Origin: UBA8958 sp964571695
GTDB taxonomy: Bacteria; Desulfobacterota; Syntrophia; Syntrophales; UBA8958
Assembly: GCA_964571695.1 (NCBI GenBank)
Contig: CAZNDG010000029.1
Location: forward strand, 1-38,158
Direction of reading: 5' to 3'
Length of the DNA: 38,158 nucleotides
How positions within the stretch are numbered: position 1 is the first letter of the stretch; every line of letters begins with the position of its first letter. Shown piece after piece: positions 1 to 7,216 of this stretch. The position numbers were made by a program, and so were the translations under genes. The notes under the pieces are model-generated. The model had not been told where the DNA came from and did not search any database. It worked only from the letters and a program-made list of their open reading frames with translations.

Positions 1-105
1 CATCGCGTAGTAACTGCCGCTGAACTTGACGTCCACCGCCGCCGCGGGAGCGACGGCTAAGGCCGTCAGGAACAGGACAAGTAAAATAAATAGACCCTTT
101 TTCAC
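1..105 (-). CDS. secreted porin-like protein, N-terminal fragment
   Basis: Only the first 35 codons are inside the window; the rest lies beyond base 1. A GTG start at 103-105 is preceded by a strong GAGGAGGT ribosome site about 8 nt upstream. The product opens with two lysines, a long hydrophobic stretch and an Ala-rich cleavage region, which is a clear Sec signal peptide. The mature part begins V-D-V-K-F-S-G-S-Y-Y, a pattern often seen at the first strand of outer-membrane porins. The porin call is an inference from these few residues. It lies 90 bp downstream of the TupA-like gene on the same strand and may have its own promoter. Confidence 0.6.
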   Translation of the reverse strand, partial: MKKGLFILLVLFLTALAVAPAAAVDVKFSGSYYAM

Positions 106-132
106 TTTTTTACCTCCTCATCTTATTTCCCA

Positions 133-161
133 TTATTACCCATAACGGGTTGTTGCACCAA
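133..161 (-). promoter_or_regulatory. candidate sigma70 promoter for the porin-like gene
   Basis: On the minus strand TTGGTG (156-161) and TAATAA (133-138) are separated by 17 bp. The -10 element is about 28 bp from the GTG start. This is pattern matching only. A short inverted repeat (ACCC/GGGT) sits in the spacer. Confidence 0.35.
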
Positions 162-195
162 GTATCTGTCCTGGCTGACAACGCGGCGGCGACCG

Positions 196-1050
196 CTATT
201 TACCGCCGCCGCGCTGCCGCCAGGGGATCGAATCGGGGAAGAACATGGGTTTCCCGTACTTTTCCACCCCGAAGGTCTCGATGAGCCGCTGTCCCTTGTT
301 CGGATCCGTGAGCCAGTCAACGAAGATCATCGTTTCTTTGAGGTTGGCCTGGGGACATTTCCCGGGATTCACCGGGATGAGGGTGATGCGGTTCAGCAGG
401 GCCTCATCCCCTTCCACGAGGACGGCCAGTTTAACTTCTTTTTGCAGGGCCAGAAAGGTAGCACGGTCGATTACGGTGTAGGCCCCTTTTTGATCGGTGA
501 AACGCAGGGTCGCGACGTTTCCTTCCGAACCTTTTTCAAAAACGACATACCAGGTTCCCGCGGGTTTGATCCCGGCGGCTTTCCAAAGTTCCATTTCGGC
601 CACATGGGTTCCGGATTTATCGCCCCGGGTGACGAACGGCGCTCCGGCGGCGGCGATTTTCCGCAGGGCCTCCGCGGCGCTCTTCAGGCCTTTGAGCCCC
701 GCGGGATCCGCTGCCGGTCCCACCATGACAAAGTCGTTGTACATCAGGGGAATCCGCTTGGTGCCAAAACCATCGGCAACGAATTTTTCCTCCAAAGACC
801 TGGCGTGGACCATGACCAGGTCGATATTGCATTTCTGGGCGATTTTCAGCGTCGCTCCCGTCCCGGCGCCGACATGACGGACCCGGATTCCTTTCTCTTT
901 CTCAAAGTTGTCCTCCAGCGCGCCGACGATCCCGGCATCGATGGGACCGATGGTGGAAGCCATGAGGATGAACTTCTTGTCCTTGGCAACGGCCGACCCC
1001 GGCAGCGTGACCAGGAGGATGGCAAGCAGCAGCAGCGATAATTTTTTCAT
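196..1050 (-). CDS. tupA: TupA-like tungstate/molybdate substrate-binding protein
   Basis: This is a periplasmic oxyanion-binding protein of 284 aa, the usual size for the TupA family. ATG at 1048-1050 has GGAGG 7 nt upstream and starts a Lys-Lys signal peptide with an Ala-type cleavage site near residue 22. Family hallmarks are the 'VGAGTGATLKIA' segment, 'DLVMVHA', and 'VADGFGTKRIPLMYNDFVMVGP', which closely follow known TupA proteins. The usual TTTS ligand loop near the mature N-terminus reads A-S-T-I-G-P here, so anion specificity may differ. No TupB permease or TupC ATPase is encoded nearby. The gene is 40 bp downstream of a regulator with a related ligand domain and is probably cotranscribed with it. 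Confidence 0.85.
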   Translation of the reverse strand: MKKLSLLLLAILLVTLPGSAVAKDKKFILMASTIGPIDAGIVGALEDNFEKEKGIRVRHVGAGTGATLKIAQKCNIDLVMVHARSLEEKFVADGFGTKRIPLMYNDFVMVGPAADPAGLKGLKSAAEALRKIAAAGAPFVTRGDKSGTHVAEMELWKAAGIKPAGTWYVVFEKGSEGNVATLRFTDQKGAYTVIDRATFLALQKEVKLAVLVEGDEALLNRITLIPVNPGKCPQANLKETMIFVDWLTDPNKGQRLIETFGVEKYGKPMFFPDSIPWRQRGGGK

Positions 1051-1090
1051 ATCAACCTCCAACAATAAATTTTCCTTTCGACCCTTCTGG

Positions 1091-2008
1091 TCAATTCACG
1101 GCAAAAAGGACCTTCCCCGATTCGCTGAAATCGTAATGACCAAGATTCTCCACCCCCCGGCGGAAGGCGTCGGATCTCAAGGTATCGATAAAGTCCTGAA
1201 CCCCCTTTTTGAAGTAGGTCTCCTTCGCGAGGATCATATCGAAACGTTCCCGGGTCAGGGCGACAAACGCCAGTCCGAGAAGGCGGGATACGGAACCCGT
1301 TGCCACCCCCGCATCGGCCTGACGGGAGAGGACGGCCAGACCCACCTCCAGATGGGTGCACACCTCGTTCTCATAGCCGGCGATCCGAAGCGGATCTACC
1401 GCCGCCCGCTGTAAATGATAGTCGATGAGGACGCGGGTCCCGGAGCCGTTTTGACGGTTGATGAAGCGCAACCCCGGATTTCCCAGGTCCCCGATCGCCC
1501 CAATGCCCAGGGGATTGCCCGGGGCGACGATCAGCCCCAGTTCCCGGTGGAAGAGGTTGACGACGACGGCATCGATCCGGGGCAGGCGGGACGGGATAAA
1601 AGGCGTGTTGTACTGGCCGCTTTCCGGATCCCAGAGGTGGGACCAGGCGATGTCCGTGTACCCGTTGTTCAGCGCCTCCAGCCCCTCCGAGCTTCCCGTA
1701 TTGGCGGAAAAGATGTACAGCTCGGGATGGGTCCGGCGTATCGACGTCTGGAGGATGTCCAGAAGGGGATCGTTGCTCCCCGCCGCCAGAAGGGCTCCGG
1801 TCGTCTTTTCGCTCTGCCGGCGGGCCCGGGACAATCCCTCCCGGGCCGAGCTTTCGATCCACTCGTCGATCAACTGCTTGGGAAAAAGCCACTTCCCCGT
1901 CACCCTGCTGGCGGGGATGCCCCCCTCCCGAATGAGGGCATAAACCTGTTTATCATTGATATTAAGATATTTGGCCACTTCTTTGGTGGTCATAAGCTCG
2001 GCCGACAT
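1091..2008 (-). CDS. HTH regulator with molybdate/tungstate-binding-protein-like sensor domain
   Basis: This 305-aa cytoplasmic protein has an excisionase/MerR-type helix-turn-helix at about residues 6-50 ('TTKEVAKYLNINDKQVYALI', then a wing with G-K-W-L-F). A type-2 periplasmic-binding-protein fold without a signal peptide follows, from about residue 75 to the end. The segments 'GLRFINRQNGSGTR' and 'AGYENEVCTHLEVGLAVL' are typical of the molybdate-binding domain found in such one-component regulators. ATG 2008 was chosen because GGAGAAAGG lies upstream and the HTH begins directly after it. An in-frame ATG at 1993 lacks a ribosome site. It probably senses oxyanion inside the cell and controls itself and the downstream tupA. 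That role is inferred from domain content and neighbourhood. Confidence 0.8.
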   Translation of the reverse strand: MSAELMTTKEVAKYLNINDKQVYALIREGGIPASRVTGKWLFPKQLIDEWIESSAREGLSRARRQSEKTTGALLAAGSNDPLLDILQTSIRRTHPELYIFSANTGSSEGLEALNNGYTDIAWSHLWDPESGQYNTPFIPSRLPRIDAVVVNLFHRELGLIVAPGNPLGIGAIGDLGNPGLRFINRQNGSGTRVLIDYHLQRAAVDPLRIAGYENEVCTHLEVGLAVLSRQADAGVATGSVSRLLGLAFVALTRERFDMILAKETYFKKGVQDFIDTLRSDAFRRGVENLGHYDFSESGKVLFAVN

Positions 2009-2112
2009 CGGGAAAACCTTTCTCCGGCAAGGACCGGCGCATTTTCCGTAGTTGCCTGCAGGCGCGGCTCGGGACCGAGGAGCATACCCGCCACACCTCG
2101 GCAATCGGCGAT

Positions 2113-2142
2113 CTTATATGGAATTTTGCATGGGAATGTCAA
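2113..2142 (-). promoter_or_regulatory. near-consensus sigma70 promoter of the regulator-tupA operon
   Basis: On the minus strand a perfect TTGACA (2137-2142) is followed after 18 bp by TATAAG (2113-2118); ATATAA at 17 bp is an alternative reading. The start would fall near 2106, leaving a leader of about 97 nt before the ATG at 2008. The leader contains a perfect CCGAGG/CCTCGG hairpin and other short self-complementary stretches. Confidence 0.6.
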
Positions 2143-2351
2143 GACAAAAAGCAACGATAAGCGATTGATTCTGACAAATAATTCCATTAAATAACCGTCC
2201 TGCATGGTCGCGATCGCCGATGGCGGTCCCCCGCGTTCCCAATTGCGGGCAGAAAGAGGCGCGACGTTTTTTCCCTTCATATTTTCCGAAAGATCGTTTA
2301 AGAGAAGCGACGGAGTCGCACGAGGCCGGACAGAACGGCAAACTAACTCCC

Positions 2352-2409
2352 ATGCCCGGCGCGGGCATAACGAAAGATGAAAATATCCGGCTATTTGTGG
2401 ACATTTTCA
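2352..2409. repeat. two adjacent inverted repeats upstream of dapF
   Basis: The first is a perfect 7-bp repeat with a 3-nt loop (ATGCCCG at 2352-2358, CGGGCAT at 2362-2368). The second is an 11-bp repeat with one mismatch (TGAAAATATCC at 2378-2388, GGACATTTTCA at 2399-2409). Neither is followed by a T-tract, so these look like operator or leader structures rather than terminators. The remainder of the roughly 430-bp divergent region holds the minus-strand promoter and no gene I can support. Confidence 0.4.
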
Positions 2410-2440
2410 TATAAAGGGACACAAGTTTCGGAAAGGGCAC

Positions 2441-3283
2441 ATGACCATGATCGAGTTCTACAAGATGAGCGGCAGCGGCAATGATTTCATCCTTATCGAC
2501 AATCGCCGGCGCCGGGTGGAGGAGCGGCTGGGCGCCGGGTCCGTAATGGAGTTCGTCCAGGCGGTCTGCACCCCCAGGATTTCTCTGGGCGCCGACGGCC
2601 TCATCCTGATCCAGGAATCCGCCCGGGCCGATTTCTCCTGGCGTTTCTTCAACGCCGACGGATCGGAGGTGGAGATGTGCGGCAACGGGGGTCGCTGTGC
2701 GGCCCGCTTCGCCTTCCTCCTGGGGATCGCCCCGGAACGGATGTCCTTCGAAACGGGGGCGGGGATCATCGACGCCGAGGTTCGGGATAACATCGTCAAG
2801 CTTAGGTTGACGGACCCCGGCGATCTACGCATAGACGAGACGATCGCGATCGGCGGCCGGGATTACCAGGTCAGCAGCATCAACACCGGGGTTCCCCATG
2901 TGGTCCATTATGTGGACGACCTGGATGCCTGCGACGTCTTTTCCATCGGCCGGGACATCCGGTATCATGAGCACTACCGGCCCCGGGGGACGAACGCCAA
3001 CTTTGTAAAGGTACTCGCTCCGGGAACGATCGCCGTCCGCACCTACGAGCGGGGCGTGGAGGATGAAACCCTGGCCTGCGGCACCGGTTCCGTGGCGGCC
3101 GCACTAATCACCGCCGGGAAGGGCCTGGCGTCGTCTCCCGTGGATGTCCGGGTAAAAAGCGGCGAGACCCTCCGGATCCACTTCGAACAGACCGGTGCCG
3201 GATTCAGGAATGTCTATCTGGAGGGGAAAACGGCGGTAATCTGTTCCGGCCGCCTCTGGCCGGAGGCATACGCCCGGGGTTGA
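2441..3283 (+). CDS. dapF: diaminopimelate epimerase
   Basis: DapF interconverts LL- and meso-diaminopimelate in lysine and peptidoglycan synthesis, in the cytoplasm and without a cofactor. At 280 aa it is the usual length. Both catalytic cysteines sit in their signature contexts: Cys80 in 'EMCGNGGRCAARF' and Cys213 in 'ETLACGTGSVAAAL'. The N-terminal 'MSGSGNDFILID' is also typical. The start at 2441 has GGAAAGGG just upstream; an ATG two codons later is a close alternative. The gene is followed after 143 bp by dapL, whose product LL-DAP is the DapF substrate, so the two encode consecutive steps. Confidence 0.96.
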   Translation: MTMIEFYKMSGSGNDFILIDNRRRRVEERLGAGSVMEFVQAVCTPRISLGADGLILIQESARADFSWRFFNADGSEVEMCGNGGRCAARFAFLLGIAPERMSFETGAGIIDAEVRDNIVKLRLTDPGDLRIDETIAIGGRDYQVSSINTGVPHVVHYVDDLDACDVFSIGRDIRYHEHYRPRGTNANFVKVLAPGTIAVRTYERGVEDETLACGTGSVAAALITAGKGLASSPVDVRVKSGETLRIHFEQTGAGFRNVYLEGKTAVICSGRLWPEAYARG

Positions 3284-3355
3284 TGCCACCGGGACCAGGA
3301 AATCCGCCGCAATTGCCGGGGCCGCCTTACATGCAGTTCTCAAGGCAGGTTTCTA

Positions 3356-3385
3356 TTGACGATTCCCGTCCTTTTCCTATATAGA
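3356..3385 (+). promoter_or_regulatory. candidate promoter for dapL
   Basis: TTGACG (3356-3361) is followed by overlapping -10 options: TATATA at 16 bp (3378-3383) or TATAGA at 18 bp (3380-3385). It lies about 40 bp before the dapL start and suggests dapL can be expressed independently of dapF. Confidence 0.45.
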
Positions 3386-3426
3386 CACGACTCACCAACC
3401 CGATCACGACGCAAAGGAGAGACACC

Positions 3427-4596
3427 GTGGAGATTGCCGACCGTTTGACCAAGATTCCCCCTTACCTGTTCATGGAGCTGCGAAAGAAGATCGGCGCCGC
3501 CAGGGCCGCTGGCGTGGACGTCATCAGCCTGGCCATCGGCGATCCCGTGGAGGCCACCCCGAAGTCCGTCATCGATGAACTATGCCGGACGGCTTACGAC
3601 CCGGCGAATCACCGCTACCCCACGGACGAGGAAAAGGGGATGCTGGCCTTCCGCCAGGAGGTGGCCCGCTGGTACGATCGCCGTTACGGCGTCGCCCTCG
3701 ATCCCGCCACGGAGGTCCTGGGGCTCATCGGCTCCAAAGAAGGTTGCCATCATTTCATCCTGGCCCGGATCAACCCCGGCGACGTGGTCCTGATGACCGA
3801 TCCCGGCTATCCCGCCTACCGGGCAAGCATCCTCATGGGCGGCGGTGAACCCTGGAACGTCCCGATTCTGGCCAAAAACGCCTATCTCCCCGATTTTGCC
3901 GACATACCCACGGATATCGCCAAAAAGGCCCGGGGGATGTTTCTCAATTACCCCAACAATCCTACCGGCGCTTGCGCGACAAAGGATTTTCTCAACGATC
4001 TCGTAGCCTTTGCAAAAGAGTATGACATCGCTGTCTGCTATGACAACCCCTACAGCGAGATCCTCTTCGCCGGCCAGGAACGGATCAGCTTCCTCATGGC
4101 CCCGGGGGCGAAGGACGTGGGGGTGGAGCTGAACTCCCTCTCCAAGCCCTTCAACATGTGCGGCTGGCGCCTGGGGATGGCCTGCGGCAATCCCGACCTC
4201 ATCGCCGCCATCAGCAAGGTGAAGGAAAACACCGATTCGGGCATCTTCAACCCCATCCAGTTCGCCGGGATCCAGGCCCTGAAAAACGAGGAGGCCTTTA
4301 TCGAAGACATGACCGCGCTCTACGGCCGGCGCCGGGAGCTGGTCCTGTCCGCCCTGAGGAAGATCGGCATCGTCTTTACGCCGCCCCGGGGTACATTCTA
4401 CCTATGGGTGCCGGTCCCGGAGGGGATGACCTCTCTGGAGTTCACGAACCGCCTCTTCGACCGGACGGCCATCGTCGTGGCCGCCGGCACCGCCTACGGC
4501 AAATACGGCGAGGGTTACGTCCGGATCTCCCTTACGGTACCGGACGACCGCCTTGCCGAGGCCATGTCCCGAATCGAAAAGGAATTCGCGCCCTGA
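3427..4596 (+). CDS. dapL: LL-diaminopimelate aminotransferase
   Basis: This is a PLP-dependent fold-type I aminotransferase of 389 aa. DapL makes LL-DAP directly from tetrahydrodipicolinate and glutamate, bypassing the acylated intermediates of the DapD/C/E route. The N-terminal 'KIPPYLFMELRKK', 'VISLAIGDP', 'HRYPTDE' and 'GLIGSKEG' segments match the DapL group. The PLP lysine is Lys240 in 'NSLSKPFNMCGWRLG', and 'NYPNNPTG' is present. The start is GTG at 3427 with AAGGAG about 8 nt upstream. Its position beside dapF supports DapL over other class I aminotransferases. It converges on the histidine kinase gene with a 56-bp gap and no clear terminator. Confidence 0.88.
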   Translation: MEIADRLTKIPPYLFMELRKKIGAARAAGVDVISLAIGDPVEATPKSVIDELCRTAYDPANHRYPTDEEKGMLAFRQEVARWYDRRYGVALDPATEVLGLIGSKEGCHHFILARINPGDVVLMTDPGYPAYRASILMGGGEPWNVPILAKNAYLPDFADIPTDIAKKARGMFLNYPNNPTGACATKDFLNDLVAFAKEYDIAVCYDNPYSEILFAGQERISFLMAPGAKDVGVELNSLSKPFNMCGWRLGMACGNPDLIAAISKVKENTDSGIFNPIQFAGIQALKNEEAFIEDMTALYGRRRELVLSALRKIGIVFTPPRGTFYLWVPVPEGMTSLEFTNRLFDRTAIVVAAGTAYGKYGEGYVRISLTVPDDRLAEAMSRIEKEFAP

Positions 4597-4652
4597 ATCT
4601 TCAGCCGGGCACCGGCGACGGGAGACGCATCCCTAACGATATCTTCACGTTC

Positions 4653-7082
4653 TCAAGGCGCCTGTGGTTTCTTGACCGTTTCACCCCCGTCCAGCAGTTC
4701 CCGGAGCTTTCGGGACAGGGTTTGCAAGTGGAAGGGTTTCTGGAGAAATCCGTTGCAGCCCCGGGTGAGGATCTTCTTTGCCTCGCCGTCGATACTGTAG
4801 CCGCTGGAAAGCAAAACGACGACTTCAGAGCTGATTTCCCGGAGTTGGTCGAAGGTTTCGCCGCCATTTAGTCCCGGCATGATCATGTCCAGAATCACCA
4901 AGCGGATGTCTTTTGCATTCTCCGCAAAAACCGCGAGAGCCTCCTGGCCGCCGGCGGCGGTGTAAACCCGATATCCCAGGGAAGTCAGCATATCCCTGTT
5001 AACCTCCCGGACAATGGGCTCATCGTCCACCAGGAGGATCGTTTCCATCCCCCGCATTATCTCTTTCGTTTCGGGCTGTTTCTCCACAACCCCCTTTTTG
5101 GATGCCCGCAGATAGATAGTAAAGGTCGTACCTTCGCCGAGTTCACTGTCAACCTCGATTATCCCCCCGTGGCCTTTGACGATTCCGTAAACCATAGCCA
5201 GTCCCAATCCCGTCCCTCTCCCCATCTCCTTGGTCGTGAAGAAGGGATCGAAGATCCGCTCCCTGGTTTTATCGTCCATCCCGGTGCCGGTATCGCCCAC
5301 GGCAATCTTTACATATTTACCCGCCGGGACGTCATGCCGCAAGGTTGTCTCTTCATCCAACGCAACGGTATCCGCCGCCAGATACAGCTCCCCCCCCCCG
5401 GGCATGGCCTGCCGGGCATTGACATACAGATTCATGAATACCTGCTCCATCTGCCCGCGGTCAACCTCCACCAGCCACATCTCCGGCGCGTATTTCCGAT
5501 GGATGATGATTTCCTTACTGGTCCTTTCAAACATGGAAATCGTATTTTCAATGATTTCAGTTATATCGGCAAGCTTTACCTCATATCTGCCCCCCCGGGA
5601 GAATCCCAGCAACTGCCGCGTCAGATCGGCGCCGCTTTGCACCAGATCGCCGATCCTCTTGAGTTTTTCAGAATTGGGATCGGCGGGAGAAACCGTGAGC
5701 AAACAAAGAGAGGCATAACCCTGAATCCCCATGAGGAGATTGTTGAAGTCGTGGGCGATGCCGCCCGCCAAGGTCCCGATCGACTCCAGCTTCTCCATGC
5801 GCTGCAGATGTTCCTCCAGTTTCCGCTTTTCCTCCTCCGCCTGTTTGCGGTCCGTGACATCTCGGGTACTCATCACCACCGCGGTCGCATTGCCCTGGTC
5901 ATCCCGGAGCAGATCGCCCACCGTCTCCACCCAGATATAATGACCATCGGCATGGCGGACCCGGTATTGAGCCGTAACGCGACGATTCGCCGCGAGGCCT
6001 TCGGAAATCGCGGTGAGAATTCCTTCCAGATCTTCGGGATGAACGATATCGAAGTTGGACTTGCCCAGACGTTCTTCCGGTCGATAGCCCAGGCCTCTTT
6101 CATGGGAAGGGCTCACGTAGAGGTTGTTGCCCTGCATATCGCTGATGCGGATCATGTCCGACATGTTGGCGGTAATGATGCGGAGCATTTCTTCACTTTT
6201 CTTCAGCTCCTCTTCCGCCCGGCGCCGCTCCGTGACATCCCGGAGGTTAATCACCATGCCGGCGATGATGGGATCGTGAAGGAGATTCATTCCCGTGCCT
6301 TCGAGGATCATCACCGTCCCGTTTTTATGAAAGACGCGAAAGCTGTTGGGAATGGCCGTTTCTCTCGTAAGGAGGGCCTTGCCGAAATCCTCCGTCGCCC
6401 TGGGGACATCCTCGGGGATGATCCGGTCAAAGGCGTTCTTGCCGATCAGTTCGTCGGGCCGATAGCCTACGATCCGCTCCATGGAAGGACTGGCATAGCT
6501 GATCGTTCCCAGGGCATCGACGATGAAGATGACATCCGAGGCATTTTCGGTAATGGTCCGAAAAAACTTTTCGCTTTTCCGCAGTTCCGATTCCGCCTGT
6601 TTCCGGTCGGTAATGTCATGACCAACGACATCGGCGGCAACTATTCGTCCCTCCGCATCGTAGATGTTTTTGTTATGGAGATGAACGAACCGTTTTCTGC
6701 CGTCCTTGGCGACGATTTCGTATTCCACCATCGCCGGCACTTCCATGCCCCGCAGCATCTTTTCCAGGCGTTCAAGGAACAGCTTCTTGCTCTCCTCCGT
6801 GAGGATGTCATAAGGGCTGAGCGTGGCAATTTCTTCCTGGGAGTAGCCCACATACCGGCAAAACACTTCGTTTACTTGGATAAATTTACCGGTTCGGAAA
6901 TCGACGCGATAAATCCCCGACTGGGAGTTGTCGAAGAGCTGGCGGTATCTCGCCTCGCTCTCCTTCCAGGCCTCCTCGGCGCGTTGGAGTTTTATTTCCG
7001 TCTCTGCCAGTTTCTTTAGCTGATCTTTTAATCGGGAATTCTCTTCGTACAGCTCCCGGTTCTTTTTTGAGGAATCTTCCAT
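4653..7082 (-). CDS. three-PAS hybrid histidine kinase with C-terminal receiver
   Basis: This 809-aa protein has no membrane segment, so it should act in the cytoplasm. An N-terminal coiled coil (about residues 1-42) is followed by three PAS/PAC units (about 43-160, 170-287 and 298-412), each ending in a D-(I/V)-T-(D/E)-R type motif. The dimerization domain carries the phospho-acceptor His444 in 'GGIAHDFNNLL'. The ATPase domain has the N box around Asn555, 'GDTGTGMD' and 'GTGLGLAMVYGIV'. A receiver (about 681-795) contains the acidic pair in 'LVDDEP', the predicted phospho-Asp732 in 'VILDMIMPG', and Lys782. No separate regulator lies beside it and its stimulus cannot be told from sequence. 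Confidence 0.92.
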   Translation of the reverse strand: MEDSSKKNRELYEENSRLKDQLKKLAETEIKLQRAEEAWKESEARYRQLFDNSQSGIYRVDFRTGKFIQVNEVFCRYVGYSQEEIATLSPYDILTEESKKLFLERLEKMLRGMEVPAMVEYEIVAKDGRKRFVHLHNKNIYDAEGRIVAADVVGHDITDRKQAESELRKSEKFFRTITENASDVIFIVDALGTISYASPSMERIVGYRPDELIGKNAFDRIIPEDVPRATEDFGKALLTRETAIPNSFRVFHKNGTVMILEGTGMNLLHDPIIAGMVINLRDVTERRRAEEELKKSEEMLRIITANMSDMIRISDMQGNNLYVSPSHERGLGYRPEERLGKSNFDIVHPEDLEGILTAISEGLAANRRVTAQYRVRHADGHYIWVETVGDLLRDDQGNATAVVMSTRDVTDRKQAEEEKRKLEEHLQRMEKLESIGTLAGGIAHDFNNLLMGIQGYASLCLLTVSPADPNSEKLKRIGDLVQSGADLTRQLLGFSRGGRYEVKLADITEIIENTISMFERTSKEIIIHRKYAPEMWLVEVDRGQMEQVFMNLYVNARQAMPGGGELYLAADTVALDEETTLRHDVPAGKYVKIAVGDTGTGMDDKTRERIFDPFFTTKEMGRGTGLGLAMVYGIVKGHGGIIEVDSELGEGTTFTIYLRASKKGVVEKQPETKEIMRGMETILLVDDEPIVREVNRDMLTSLGYRVYTAAGGQEALAVFAENAKDIRLVILDMIMPGLNGGETFDQLREISSEVVVLLSSGYSIDGEAKKILTRGCNGFLQKPFHLQTLSRKLRELLDGGETVKKPQAP

Positions 7083-7216
7083 CTTGAGGCCCCTGGTCGT
7101 TAATCGACGCTACGTGTTGAGCGCGGATATTAACATAACAAAAATATTTATGGAATATCTTTAGACGGGAAAAAAACAGCCAATGTCCCGAGACGTGTCA
7201 AAAGGAAAATAAGGCT

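Noticed and set aside
2220..2414. 64-codon plus-strand frame between the regulator and dapF
   Set aside because: No ribosome site or homology that I recognise, and it spans the inverted repeats; more likely a leader region.
5169..7019. 616-codon plus-strand open frame opposite the histidine kinase
   Set aside because: It is antisense to a gene with complete PAS, kinase and receiver motifs. The translation is rich in His/Pro/Arg with no recognisable domain, as expected from GC-biased third positions.
7143..7201. TTGACA on the minus strand (7196-7201) as a histidine kinase promoter
   Set aside because: At 17 bp the -10 would be TGTTTT, which is not a credible match, and other A/T-rich hexamers are badly spaced.
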